A stretch of DNA of 64,000 nt from Microvirga makkahensis. GTDB taxonomy: Bacteria > Pseudomonadota > Alphaproteobacteria > Rhizobiales > Beijerinckiaceae. The stretch is taken from positions 1 through 64,000 of the forward strand of contig NZ_WURB01000011.1 of assembly GCF_009830105.1 (NCBI RefSeq), given 5' to 3'. The first letter of the stretch is position 1. Each line of letters begins with the position of its first letter. Both the position numbers and the translations under genes were made by a program. Of this stretch, positions 63,969 through 64,000 are shown piece after piece. The notes under the pieces are model-generated. The model worked only from the letters and a program-made list of their open reading frames with translations, searched no databases and had not been told where the DNA came from.

Positions 63969-64000
63969 AGCTCGTTTATTGGTAGCAACCCGGCAGTGTT

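Overview
The window looks like chromosomal DNA of a GC-rich alphaproteobacterium, most likely of the order Hyphomicrobiales (Rhizobiales) and plausibly Methylobacteriaceae such as a Microvirga-like organism. This is inferred from the phyR/nepR/ecfG general stress locus, a Rhizobium-type class 3 L-asparaginase, meaB close to a methylmalonyl-CoA mutase end, and palindromic intergenic repeats of a rhizobial type. No rRNA, tRNA, CRISPR array, transposase or prophage gene was recognised.

Layout. 0-10.7 kb holds housekeeping and mixed genes: the tail of methylmalonyl-CoA mutase, a broken RTX/serralysin-like gene, a haem-motif adenylate/guanylate cyclase, a lipoprotein hydrolase, a DUF3750 protein, meaB, L-asparaginase, ugd, a stand-alone Lrp ligand domain and a lytic transglycosylase. 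10.7-19.6 kb is a surface-glycan locus: a cyclic-nucleotide-binding protein and a 925-residue ABC-exporter-like protein whose ATPase motifs are all degenerate, divergent from four tightly coupled glycosyltransferases, the last fused to a polysaccharide-deacetylase domain. 19.7-25.9 kb is a complete peptide-type ABC importer. 26-32.6 kb holds rhlE, an MFS carrier, glpD-glpK and a HIT protein.

33-39.8 kb is the most striking part. It is a general stress response (GSR) island around phyR, nepR and ecfG. Nine exact matches to the EcfG promoter (GGAAC, 16 or 17 bases, CGTT) lie within about 4.2 kb, each next to a small stress-type gene or to a gene-less stretch ending in a strong terminator. Two of these promoters have no protein gene downstream and lead into short C-rich, terminator-ended transcripts, which I propose are unannotated GSR-controlled small RNAs (about 34479-34548 and 36255-36335).

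39.9-44.4 kb carries an NCS2 permease, an esterase, a thioredoxin-reductase-like flavoprotein and an aldose-epimerase-like protein. 44.3-64 kb is a second, patchier surface-polysaccharide locus: a mannose-1-phosphate guanylyltransferase with a shifted C-terminus, an orphan ABC-type membrane domain, glycosyltransferases, wecB-wecC for UDP-ManNAcA, a decayed acyltransferase, a formyltransferase/deacetylase pair, a giant two-domain glycosyltransferase with a convergent paralogue, and a FlaA1/CapD-like nucleotide-sugar enzyme. AT-rich gaps and pseudogenes there suggest turnover by horizontal transfer.
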